From contig CAZFLY010000001.1 in NCBI GenBank assembly GCA_964519995.1, positions 62,001-126,000 on the forward strand: a stretch of 64,000 nucleotides of DNA, given 5' to 3'. A program made the translations under genes and the position numbers. Origin of the DNA: CAZFLY01 sp964519995 (GTDB lineage: Bacteria; Planctomycetota; Phycisphaerae; Sedimentisphaerales; Anaerobacaceae). The notes beneath the pieces are model-generated. The model saw nothing but the letters and a program-made list of their open reading frames with translations. It made no database searches and was not told the origin of the DNA. Shown here piece after piece: positions 57,083 through 64,000 of this stretch. Positions within the stretch are counted from its first letter, which is position 1. Every line of letters starts with the position of its first letter.

Positions 57083-57814
57083 TCAGTAGAACCACGGACC
57101 CGAACTAGCCCTGCGAATATGCAGCTCATCGATGACAGCATTGCCCCCGTGCGTAACGAGATAGACGACTAACTCAGCGATTTCTTCGGGCTGCATTAAA
57201 TCTTCTTTCTTTATGTCCGGCCTCACCTGGTCTATAAGGTCTGTATCTACTCCGCCGGGGCACAACAAATGCACGCGAATATTCGAGCCTTTTAGTTCTT
57301 CTGCCAGTGACATCGTCATTCCGCGAATTGCATGCTTTGATGCGGTATACGCGCTTTGGAGCGGATAGCCTTTAATCCCCACTACTGAGGCAATATTGAT
57401 TATGTAGCCATGCTCTGATTTTTCCAGTAGCGGCAGGGCCTCTCTGCAAAGAATAAACGGACCGCGGGAATTGACTGCAAAACATCTGTCCCAGTCAGCG
57501 GTTGTGGTCTTCTCGAACGGAGCAGAGTGCGTGACACCTGCGTTGTTTACAAGGATGTCGAGCGTTGCGAATTTTTCCGTCACCATTGCGATGATGTTTT
57601 TGATGGAATCTTCTTCGGCAAGTTCGGTAACGATGATTTCAGCTTTTCCGCCGGCTTTTTGGGTCAGCTTAGCGGTCTCCTTGAGTTTCGACTCATTGCG
57701 TGCAGCAAGTACGACTGTTGCATCTTCTTTTGCCAGCGCCAGACTTATCGCTCTTCCGATTCCTCTGCTGGCTCCGGTTACAATAGCTATTTTTCCACTG
57801 AGTTTCTTAGCCAT
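57083..57814 (-). CDS. Short-chain dehydrogenase/reductase (3-oxoacyl-ACP reductase-like)
   Basis: 243 residues. KIAIVTGASRGIGRAISLALAKEDA is the glycine-rich cofactor motif. DILVNNAGVTHS contains NNAG, INIASVVGIKG carries the catalytic Ser, and YTASKHA the catalytic Tyr-x-x-x-Lys. VHLLCPGGVDTDLIDQ follows. This is the classical SDR set, closest by pattern to FabG-like or sepiapterin-type reductases. The substrate is not determinable. The C-terminus (HIRRASSGPWFY) is characteristic of a subset with unknown substrates. First of a probable two-gene unit with dtd. Confidence 0.9.
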   Translation of the reverse strand: MAKKLSGKIAIVTGASRGIGRAISLALAKEDATVVLAARNESKLKETAKLTQKAGGKAEIIVTELAEEDSIKNIIAMVTEKFATLDILVNNAGVTHSAPFEKTTTADWDRCFAVNSRGPFILCREALPLLEKSEHGYIINIASVVGIKGYPLQSAYTASKHAIRGMTMSLAEELKGSNIRVHLLCPGGVDTDLIDQVRPDIKKEDLMQPEEIAELVVYLVTHGGNAVIDELHIRRASSGPWFY

Positions 57815-57903
57815 AATTTGCCCTTATTAAAAAACAAGGCTGGATTATAACGCAAAGCAGCATCCAGCAAAACCCCATTGGGAGGTCTATATATCTGCTA
57901 TTT

Positions 57904-59037
57904 TTAAGGTATGTAATCGTTGAGCCAGTGAAGTGCCATTATCTTGAAGTCCGCGAAATTTACTTTGCAGTCGCCATTGATGTCGCCAGCGACGATTGTT
58001 TCGCATAAAGGCTCGCCAAAATAAGATTTACTGGCCTCTGTTGTTCCGCCGTAGGCGCCCATATTGATTCGGCCGCCGTTCGGGAAGGGCTCATTCCCAA
58101 TGGGAGTGGCCGGGTCACCTGCATCGATGCAGGGACTGGTGACATCATCTTTCACCCAGCTTTGTGTTTTCGGCTCCCATCTGCCGGCCTGGGATTTAAG
58201 GTGATAGTCAGGATTTGTAGGCCATTGTGGAAGAGTCCTGAGATTCACAAAGCACGGATCGATAAAAATATTGCCAGTGCCAAAAAATGGACTATCAGGA
58301 GAGTGATCAGTCCCATAGAAGATGCTGTAGGATACATGGAACTGGGCAGTGGATTCAAGCGGACCTATTTGATTCTTGTAGAAGATGCAGTTTCTAATTG
58401 TAGTTTTGTAATCGGGCCAGACATAAATGGCCCCGCGATTGTTTGCGAAAGTACAATTGACAACAAGACCGTGGCAGCCGTCCAGCGATTGATCAAAACC
58501 ACAATGCCATCGGTTATTATCCGCAAATAAACAGTTGGAGATAACACCATCGCACCACTGGATGCTCGTGCTGCAATTGCCTCGGTTGTCAAAGAAACGA
58601 CAATGACTGATCGTAGCGTGGGTGTGAGTAAGGCGCATGGTCTCGGCGTAGAGGTCGAAGCCATTAATATAGCCATTTATGTTAAAGCCAGACAGAAGGC
58701 AATCTGGCCCTTCGGTGCCTAGGAACGTAACTGTAGCAGGAGGTCCCCCATCATCCTCATCGATAATCGTGGCCTCGACTACTGTGCTGTCGGTAGGATC
58801 TCTACTTCGGACGATAATGTTCTTGCCAGTAAAGTTGAGGTTTTCATGGTATATACCTTCGGAGGCAATTATTGTATCGCCATCGTTAGAGTCGTCAATA
58901 GCGAACTGGACGGTGGAATAATCACCCGTGCCGTTGGCATCGACGTGGATAGTTCGCCCGATAGATGTGCAAAGCCATATCGGCAACAGAATAACTGCTA
59001 CTGTCGACCATAAGGGTATGCGTTCCCTCCCTGTCAT
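57904..59037 (-). CDS. Secreted beta-helix protein with C-terminal dockerin-like module
   Basis: 377 residues from the ATG at 59037, preceded by AGGAGGGAAACG; the longer frame to 59136 lacks a ribosome-binding site. A signal peptide (ERIPLWSTVAVILLPIWLCTSIG) is followed by HVDANGTGDYSTVQFAIDDSNDGDTIIASEGIYHENLNFTGKNIIVRS, the usual entry of DUF1565/pectate-lyase-like beta-helices. Coils with ISHCRFFDNRGN, ISNCLFADNNRWH and IRNCIFYKNQIG follow. The end AGDINGDCKVNFADFKIMAL followed by HWL is the dockerin-like EF-hand shared with the HAF and CotH proteins. Likely acts on or binds polysaccharide outside the cell. Confidence 0.88.
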   Translation of the reverse strand: MTGRERIPLWSTVAVILLPIWLCTSIGRTIHVDANGTGDYSTVQFAIDDSNDGDTIIASEGIYHENLNFTGKNIIVRSRDPTDSTVVEATIIDEDDGGPPATVTFLGTEGPDCLLSGFNINGYINGFDLYAETMRLTHTHATISHCRFFDNRGNCSTSIQWCDGVISNCLFADNNRWHCGFDQSLDGCHGLVVNCTFANNRGAIYVWPDYKTTIRNCIFYKNQIGPLESTAQFHVSYSIFYGTDHSPDSPFFGTGNIFIDPCFVNLRTLPQWPTNPDYHLKSQAGRWEPKTQSWVKDDVTSPCIDAGDPATPIGNEPFPNGGRINMGAYGGTTEASKSYFGEPLCETIVAGDINGDCKVNFADFKIMALHWLNDYIP

Positions 59038-59074
59038 CGTTTCCCTCCTAAAAAAATATGCAACAAGGAGCTTC

Positions 59075-59722
59075 TTACCGTCGCCGGCGTGACCTGGATG
59101 CGTCTTCTTGATCCATATAGCCGTTTTGTCCAGCATCCCTTGGCTGGCGACCTCTCATACGGGGTTGTCTGCGTCTCGAATCATATCGTTGATCCTGCGG
59201 CTGTTGTCGCTCCTGTCGCCTTTCTTCCTCGATCCTGGCGGTGATATGCTCCATTCTGCGGTGCCGATTCCGCAGCAGACCATCTATCGCAGCTACAGTC
59301 TTTTTCGCTCCTTCCTCATTGGCCAATCTCCGCAGCAACATCAGCTCCGCCTGAATCTGTCTCTGCACATCTCTTGCAAGTTGTACTCTGTTGTCAATTC
59401 TATCTTGCAGCCATGAACGCTCTTCTTCACTGCTATCGTCGTCCAATTGATTCAGTTCATCTTCGATGCCTTCAAATTCTTTAATATTGGCAATTATTGT
59501 ATTCGGATCAGCGAGTATTTCTTCTACTTCTGCCTCAACATTTCTTCTTTCGACAGTTCTACGTGCCCGCCGAGCCGTGCCCTGTTCGTAGGCATTTTCA
59601 GCGTTCGGTTCGTTCGGTCCTGTTATACGACCGGTAATTCGTTCAGTTGTTTGAGCTGAGGCGACAAGCAAACCGAGCGATGCGCTAATTAACACGCATA
59701 TAACGATAGCCAAGCTTTTCAT
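59075..59722 (-). CDS. Secreted, highly charged coiled-coil protein
   Basis: 215 residues. Signal peptide MKSLAIVICVLISASLGLLVASAQ, then Arg/Glu-rich helical sequence (RRARRTVERRNVEAEVEEILADPNTIIANIKEFEGIEDELNQLDDDSSEEERSWLQDRIDNRVQLARDVQRQIQAELMLLRRL) predicted to be coiled coil. A basic, Gln/Arg-rich tail (RQQPQDQRYDSRRRQPRMRGRQPRD...SRSRRRR) follows. No family recognised. The tail could bind nucleic acid or acidic polymer. The gene is 37 bp upstream of the beta-helix start and may be co-transcribed. Confidence 0.65.
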   Translation of the reverse strand: MKSLAIVICVLISASLGLLVASAQTTERITGRITGPNEPNAENAYEQGTARRARRTVERRNVEAEVEEILADPNTIIANIKEFEGIEDELNQLDDDSSEEERSWLQDRIDNRVQLARDVQRQIQAELMLLRRLANEEGAKKTVAAIDGLLRNRHRRMEHITARIEEERRQERQQPQDQRYDSRRRQPRMRGRQPRDAGQNGYMDQEDASRSRRRR

Positions 59723-59864
59723 GGCAGTACCTCCAAAAATAAGTCAGAACAAAAAATAGACGGATTCGACCGCTGACCGTTCAACATCATATACATATTA
59801 TACACAACAAATGTTACGTTTAATCTTAACAAACTACTTAAATAATTCATCACAGATTAGCGAT

Positions 59865-60806
59865 TTACAGTTCTTCTGCGTATTTCAGTCCAAGCCTTTC
59901 TGTAATTGTATCAAATTCGTCCAGCGAATTGAATTCAATGACAATTTTGCCTTTTTGGCCATTCTTTCGAGTCTCTATGTTTACTCTTGTGCCGAGCTGT
60001 TTACTGAGCTTATCTTCCAAATCAAGGATATGGGCAGGTTTTGTGCGAGAGGCTTTTATCGTCTGGCCGGTAGTTGTCAGGTATCTGCGAACCAGCCTTT
60101 CAACCTCTCGAACACTCAGCCGGCCTGCCATCGCTCTATTTGCCAGTTTTCGCCTCATTTCGTCAGTTGGCAGAGCAAGGATTGCTCTGGCATGGCCCAT
60201 GGTTAGCTGTTCATTAGTGATCATCTGCTTGATTTCCGCCGGTAAATCAAGTATTCTCAAATAGTTAGCGATAACAGAGCGGTCCTCTCCAAGCCTTTCA
60301 GCCGCTTCGACTTGGGTTAGTGAAAACGTGCTTATATAAAGCTGATAGGCACGTGCACGTTCGAGAGGATTTAGTTGTGCCCGGTGAATATTTTCGATTA
60401 GGGCCCACTCGAATAATTGCTCATCGGTTGCTTCGCGGACGAGTGCTGGTATCGTTACCAATCCGGTGAGCTTGGCAGCTCTGAACCTACGTTCACCAGC
60501 TATCAGCTCGTATCCAGTTCTGCTGCGGCGCACAACAATTGGCTGAATTACGCCATTTGCTTTTATAGATTCTGCCAAATCTGCCAGATCTTTCTCATTC
60601 CACACGGTGCGTGTCTGGTATGGATTTGGTGATACTGCATCAATAGATATATCTTGCAGAGAATCACGTAACTCCTTATCAGGCGGGAAGTTAGGTGAAT
60701 CTAATTGGAAGTCAAGTTCAGATTTATCTTCAGATATATTAGATATTATAGGACTTATAAGAGACTCAAGCCCCCTGCCGAGATGCTTTGCTTTCTCCCT
60801 TTTCAT
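59865..60806 (-). CDS. parB: Chromosome partitioning protein ParB
   Basis: 313 residues. The N-terminal KAKHLGRGLESLISPII start is typical of chromosomal ParB. ISIDAVSPNPYQTRTVWNEKDLADLAESIKANGVIQPIVVRRSRTGYELIAGERRFRAAKLTGLVTIPALVREATDEQLFEWALIENIHRAQLNPLERA holds the CTPase/ParB-box residues (GERRFRA) and the NIxRxxLNPLE motif. The central HTH (FSLTQVEAAERLGEDRSVIANYLRILDLP) and the VREVERLVRR region follow. parA, its normal operon partner, is missing here. Two parS-like sites lie upstream (60957 and 61514). Confidence 0.95.
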   Translation of the reverse strand: MKREKAKHLGRGLESLISPIISNISEDKSELDFQLDSPNFPPDKELRDSLQDISIDAVSPNPYQTRTVWNEKDLADLAESIKANGVIQPIVVRRSRTGYELIAGERRFRAAKLTGLVTIPALVREATDEQLFEWALIENIHRAQLNPLERARAYQLYISTFSLTQVEAAERLGEDRSVIANYLRILDLPAEIKQMITNEQLTMGHARAILALPTDEMRRKLANRAMAGRLSVREVERLVRRYLTTTGQTIKASRTKPAHILDLEDKLSKQLGTRVNIETRKNGQKGKIVIEFNSLDEFDTITERLGLKYAEEL

Positions 60807-60956
60807 GATAAACCTCCTATGTTGTAAAGTTATCTGGACAAGAACGAACAGTGTATATTATTGGCAAAAAATGTGTTTTGACACAAATAGTATTTCGGAA
60901 TTACAGTGAGAAATTCTGCAAAAAAGAAACCTGAAAAAACCGTTTTTTGAAAAGAA

Positions 60957-60972
60957 TGTTTCACGTGACACA
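60957..60972. promoter_or_regulatory. parS-like site 1
   Basis: TGTTTCACGTGACACA differs at one base from the consensus TGTTTCACGTGAAACA. Located 150 bp upstream of parB. Confidence 0.85.
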
Positions 60973-60990
60973 TTGTGAGATGTGAAAACT

Positions 60991-61190
60991 ATACCAATTG
61001 AGAATAATTAATGCGCTTATTCGTGTCATTTCGAGCGAGCCCAAAGAGCCTGCCCTGAGCGAAGTCGAAGGGCGAGTCGAGAAATCTATTTGAACAGATT
61101 TCTCCACTACGCCCCAGTGCTTTCTTGCGAAAGCAAGAACGGGGGCTTCGGTCGAAATGACATAAGCGCAAATTTTAATCACAATTGGTA
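60991..61190. mobile_element. MITE-like palindromic element, copy 1
   Basis: Outer ends ACCAATTGAGAATAATTAAT then GCGCTTAT, and the complementary right end ATAAGCGCAAATTTTAATCA followed by CAATTGGT. Inside these are TCATTTCGAGCGAG ... GGTCGAAATGACA, AAATCT/AGATTT arms, and a CCTGCCCTGAGCGAAGTCGA insertion. No coding sequence. A second copy with a different centre is at 61835-62043. Confidence 0.88.
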
Positions 61191-61834
61191 TTATCAACCA
61201 GCTTCACGCCGGGCAAATACAAGCAAAAGAATTTTCAATGAAAGAGAAATAATTTTGCGGCAGTCATGCGTGTAATCAGAGCTGAAAGTGCGACAATATT
61301 TGTAGTAGGATTAGCTCTGATTCAATATACAAAGACAGAAAGAGTCAGAGAGATACATGGTAAAACAGGTTATGGAGTAGAAAATTTAGGAGTTTCGATG
61401 TTGATTACAAAGATTAACCGTAGGAATCAGTCTGCTGAAGATCGTCTTTCTGCGATACATTTGTGTAGAAAAGTAAAATGTAATAGTTAAATATGAACTT
61501 GTCGTGTCGTGGGTGTTTCACGTGGAACAGAGGTGTAGAAAAATTGAAGCTCTGACTGACATAGGCCTTAACCCGTTGAAATGTGGAGTCTCACGGGCAC
61601 TCGTGCTACGTAGCAAGCTACTTTGCAGAGTATCATAGCCCGTGGCGCCTTCATCTACGGCGGAACCCGCCGAAGCACATCTGCCTTCGCTAAAGCTTCG
61701 GTAAATACCCTTCTCGCATTCATCGCCCGACGCCAAAGTCCGGCTATGGACGACGGCGTCCACGGGTAGAACCCGTGGCTTTCTGCGAAGGCGGTTAAAA
61801 GTATGCCTATGATTTCAGCTCTGGATCAGCCTAT
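61191..61834. other. Gene-free segment between two MITE copies
   Basis: 644 bp. It contains parS-like site 2 and a block of hairpins (61567-61800) including CCACGGGT-AGA-ACCCGTGG near 61758-61776, CTACGTAGCAAG/GC and CGCCTTC ... GAAGGCGG. Open frames there (for example 61266-61490) lack family character and start signals and are not called. Confidence 0.6.
61514..61529. promoter_or_regulatory. parS-like site 2
   Basis: TGTTTCACGTGGAACA, one base from TGTTTCACGTGAAACA, 557 bp from site 1. Confidence 0.85.
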
Positions 61835-62043
61835 ACAAATTGAGGATAATTAATGCGATTATTCGTGTCATTTCGAGCGAGCCCAAAGAGCCTGCCCTGA
61901 GCGAAGTCGAAGGGCGTGTCGAGAAATCTATTTTAACAGATTTCTCCACTACAGGCCACTTTGTGGCCCTCTCGCCACCGCGTAGCTTTGGCGAAGCGGG
62001 GTCGGTCGAAATGACATAAGCGCAAATTTTAATCACAATTGGA
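61835..62043. mobile_element. MITE-like palindromic element, copy 2
   Basis: The left part follows copy 1 closely (AATTGAGGATAATTAATGCG; TCATTTCGAGCGAGCCCAAA; GAAATCTATTTTAACAGATT), and the right part is the same (CATAAGCGCAAATTTTAATC then ACAATTGG). The central segment differs (GCCACTTTGTGGCCCTCTCG). The centre has been replaced while both arms are kept. Confidence 0.88.
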
Positions 62044-62413
62044 ATTATACATGATTAAGGATATCAATTGGCGGAGGCGAAAATGATAGAAATAAAAAAT
62101 GTTGTTAAAATAAACAATGTGTTAGTTGTATTTATACCATATATTTAAATGAATGGTGTTGTTTGTTATGGTTTCATTATTAGATCATAACTGATATAGC
62201 AAAGGTTCATTATCTGCGTCTATTATGGGATTGTTGTAAAAGCCAAAAAGTTTTGGTATTTGTGTCGAATATGTGTTAAAATACATAAACGATTCATACA
62301 AATGGGGCATTTCTGGCCGATACCTCATAGGAGGACATATAGACTGCTTTGTTTTGAATCTTCATGATTAAATCAAGCCTCGGTGTGAATAACATAGAAA
62401 GGGACGCAGACCG
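62044..62413. other. AT-rich upstream region of the CotH-like gene
   Basis: 370 bp with no gene. It contains TAGGAGGACATATAG at about 62329, a ribosome-binding-like motif without a following frame. The rest is AT-rich leader. No promoter is convincing. Confidence 0.5.
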
Positions 62414-64000
62414 ATGAGAAAGTCCTTAGCATTCCTTGTTGTGCTCGTTTTTTGGGCAGAGCCGGCCTTTGTAAAGGATTATCCTCTCGGCGATCTCAAT
62501 TTTGATCGCAGGGTTGATTTTGAAGATATACAGGTTTTAGCTCAACAATGGCTAAGCCCTCCAGAAAGCTCTGCTGACCTCAATAATGACGAAGAAGTTG
62601 GAATGATTGACTTTGCCCTGTTGGCAGAGGACTGGCACCAGTCGAACATCCCATTGGTCATCAACGAATTTATGACTTCCAACAACAGCACATATGCGGA
62701 CCCGCAAGATGAATATGATGACTGGATTGAAATCTATAATGCCGGCAGAGTAGCTATTGATGTTGGATGTATGCATTTGACTGATGATTTAGCTGAGCCG
62801 GCAAAATGGCAAATTCCCGATAATAATCCGTCCGTAACAACGATCCCTGCTGGCGGATATCTTGTGATTTGGGCTGATGGTGACACGCAGGATACAGGTT
62901 TACATACGAACTTTAACCTTAACGCGGCAGGCGAAGAGCTTGGTCTTTTTAACACCGATGCCAATACTGTGATTGATAGCATCTCTTTTGGTCAACAAAC
63001 TGTTGATATCTCTTATGGCCGTTACCCCGATGCAAGTGGTAATCTGCGTTTCTTTGGTTACCCCACGCCTGGTGAAGAAAATAACGCTGGATACCTTGAC
63101 ATTGTAGCCGACACGAAATTCAGCCAGGATCGCGGATTTTACGATACGCCATTTTCTGTCACGATCACAACCGAAACTGAGGACGCTACAATATATTATA
63201 CATTTGATGGCAGTGAACCGGGTGACATGTCAGGTCGATTACTGAACGGCTACGTTTATACTGAACAAATTCCAATTACGAAGACCACCTGCCTGCGGGC
63301 GATAGCTTTGAAGACCGGCTGGAAACCCTCAAATGTTGACACCCATACGTACATATTCAATGCCAGTGATATTATTAAGACGATGCCGCTAATATCTCTT
63401 GTCGGCGATGAAGGTAAAACCTTCTATGAGCCTGATGGCATTATGGCCATCGTCGGCGGTCATTATAGCGGTGGAGTATGGCAGTCGGATGGCCCGGGCA
63501 GCTACAACAATCCTATAAATCGAGGAAGAGCATACGAACGTCCTGTTTCCTTCGAAATCCTCGATTCACAGGCCGGCACTAACACGCAGATTGACTGTGG
63601 TATTCGGGTTGCAGGGAGTAATTATCATCGCCCAAGGTATACCCGGGGTGACAACTGGGATTACAACTATGACAAGTTCAGCTTTAAGCTTTTCTTCCGC
63701 AACACATATGGTGATGACAAACTCGATTATCCGTTCTTTCCACTTGCTGACACCGACAGCTTCAAAGCCATCTCACTCCGAGGCGGGCATAACGATGTGC
63801 ATAACCCCTTCATAAAAGATGAAATGCTCAGACGTCTGCACAAGGATATGGGAGGCGTCGCTGTGATCGGCACGGTAGCAAACTTGTTCCTCAACGGCCA
63901 ACACAAGTCCTTTTACAATCCATGTGAACGATTGGACCATGATTTTTTCAGGGACTATTACGACGTAGATACCGATTGGGATGTGATTACACAGCTAAAG
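62414..64000 (+). CDS. Secreted CotH-type protein with dockerin-like and lamin-tail domains, partial (C-terminus beyond window)
   Basis: 529 codons run to the window edge without a stop, so a simple complete-ORF search misses it. Signal peptide MRKSLAFLVVLVFWAEPAFV. Then two dockerin-like calcium loops (GDLNFDRRVDFEDIQVLAQQW and ADLNNDEEVGMIDFALLAEDW). A lamin-tail domain follows (IVINEFMTSNN..., DWIEIYNAGRVAIDVGCMHLTDD, ISYGRYPDASGN). Next is a chitobiase-C-terminal-like segment (FSVTITTETEDATIYYTFDGSEP...TTCLRAIALKTGWKPS), and then the start of a CotH kinase-like domain (RPVSFEILDSQAG, GIRVAGSNYHR, SFKLFFRNTYGDDKLDYPFF, FKAISLRGGHNDV). Surface protein; CotH domains phosphorylate proteins in some bacteria, unproven here. 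Confidence 0.85.
   Translation, partial: MRKSLAFLVVLVFWAEPAFVKDYPLGDLNFDRRVDFEDIQVLAQQWLSPPESSADLNNDEEVGMIDFALLAEDWHQSNIPLVINEFMTSNNSTYADPQDEYDDWIEIYNAGRVAIDVGCMHLTDDLAEPAKWQIPDNNPSVTTIPAGGYLVIWADGDTQDTGLHTNFNLNAAGEELGLFNTDANTVIDSISFGQQTVDISYGRYPDASGNLRFFGYPTPGEENNAGYLDIVADTKFSQDRGFYDTPFSVTITTETEDATIYYTFDGSEPGDMSGRLLNGYVYTEQIPITKTTCLRAIALKTGWKPSNVDTHTYIFNASDIIKTMPLISLVGDEGKTFYEPDGIMAIVGGHYSGGVWQSDGPGSYNNPINRGRAYERPVSFEILDSQAGTNTQIDCGIRVAGSNYHRPRYTRGDNWDYNYDKFSFKLFFRNTYGDDKLDYPFFPLADTDSFKAISLRGGHNDVHNPFIKDEMLRRLHKDMGGVAVIGTVANLFLNGQHKSFYNPCERLDHDFFRDYYDVDTDWDVITQLK

Noticed and set aside
60807..61260. oriC with DnaA boxes near parB
   Set aside because: Only isolated partial matches such as TTATCAACC were seen, with no cluster; location near the origin remains an inference from parS alone.
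61266..61490. 74-codon frame next to parS site 2
   Set aside because: No ribosome-binding site, no recognisable family and it lies in a repeat-rich gene desert.
1..64000. CRISPR array
   Set aside because: The many palindromes are not evenly spaced, differ in stem sequence and are not separated by spacers of constant size; no cas genes are present.
1..64000. tRNA genes or a tRNA attachment site for the phage block
   Set aside because: No T-loop-like GGTTCGAATCC context with a cloverleaf was found when reading either strand; an exhaustive covariance scan was not possible.

Overview
The window reads as a chromosomal segment of a planctomycete, most likely of the Phycisphaerae / Sedimentisphaerales type. 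This is inferred from gene content, not from a marker tree. The evidence is secreted proteins ending in short dockerin-like EF-hand modules (HAF-repeat protein, beta-helix protein, CotH-like protein), a PEP-CTERM protein, carboxypeptidase-regulatory-like secreted proteins, a Tat-exported Gfo/Idh/MocA oxidoreductase, and intergenic DNA packed with palindromic repeats.

Layout. 0-20 kb is mostly housekeeping: an McsA-like fragment, a QueD-family protein, coaD, two lipoproteins, nadB, an unusually long RNase P RNA, an ilvB-ilvN-ilvC operon behind a clear sigma70-type promoter, an Nfu-type Fe-S protein, mtnA, uvrA, a Fic gene with a repeat-studded promoter, endonuclease V, a GroES-like protein, topA and rdgB. 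20.3-23.2 kb holds a second Fic gene between a phage large terminase and a displaced copy of the terminase 3' end. 23.3-33.4 kb has two giant paralogous secreted proteins, rRNA methyltransferases rsmI and rsmE with rpmH between them, a RelE/Phd toxin-antitoxin pair, an RluD-type pseudouridine synthase and a HAF-repeat protein. 33.5-38.2 kb is phage-like accessory DNA: a terminase-small-like HTH protein, HNH endonuclease, replication protein, ParB-like protein, GNAT, ABC ATPase and an HTH regulator. 38.3-40.6 kb is a ribokinase plus HigBA cassette bounded by 77-bp inverted repeats. 40.9-53.2 kb is a virion module: portal, scaffold-like protein, SU10-type capsid, connectors, tail spike and tail proteins, a one-TM protein and a lipoprotein. 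53.2-64 kb returns to host genes: dapB, an oxidoreductase, a PEP-CTERM protein, dtd, an SDR, a dockerin beta-helix protein, parB with two parS-like sites, duplicated MITE-like elements and a partial CotH-type protein.

The most unusual aspects are as follows. (1) A palindromic repeat family with the outer signature TTTAGCC...GGCTAAA, whose stems change by compensating substitutions. It fills the gaps between 23.2 and 54.2 kb and has entered reading frames, supplying stop codons, C-terminal tails and an internal segment of a GNAT protein. (2) Other palindromes inserted in rnpB and in the portal gene that share one core. (3) Two stress modules (Fic and HigBA), each sitting at the 3' end of a gene with a second copy of that 3' end on the far side. 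(4) A split, integrase-less set of capsid and packaging genes interleaved with host genes.

No tRNA, rRNA, CRISPR array, integrase or IS transposase was recognised by reading. Identities come from motif recognition in translated sequence, not from database searches.
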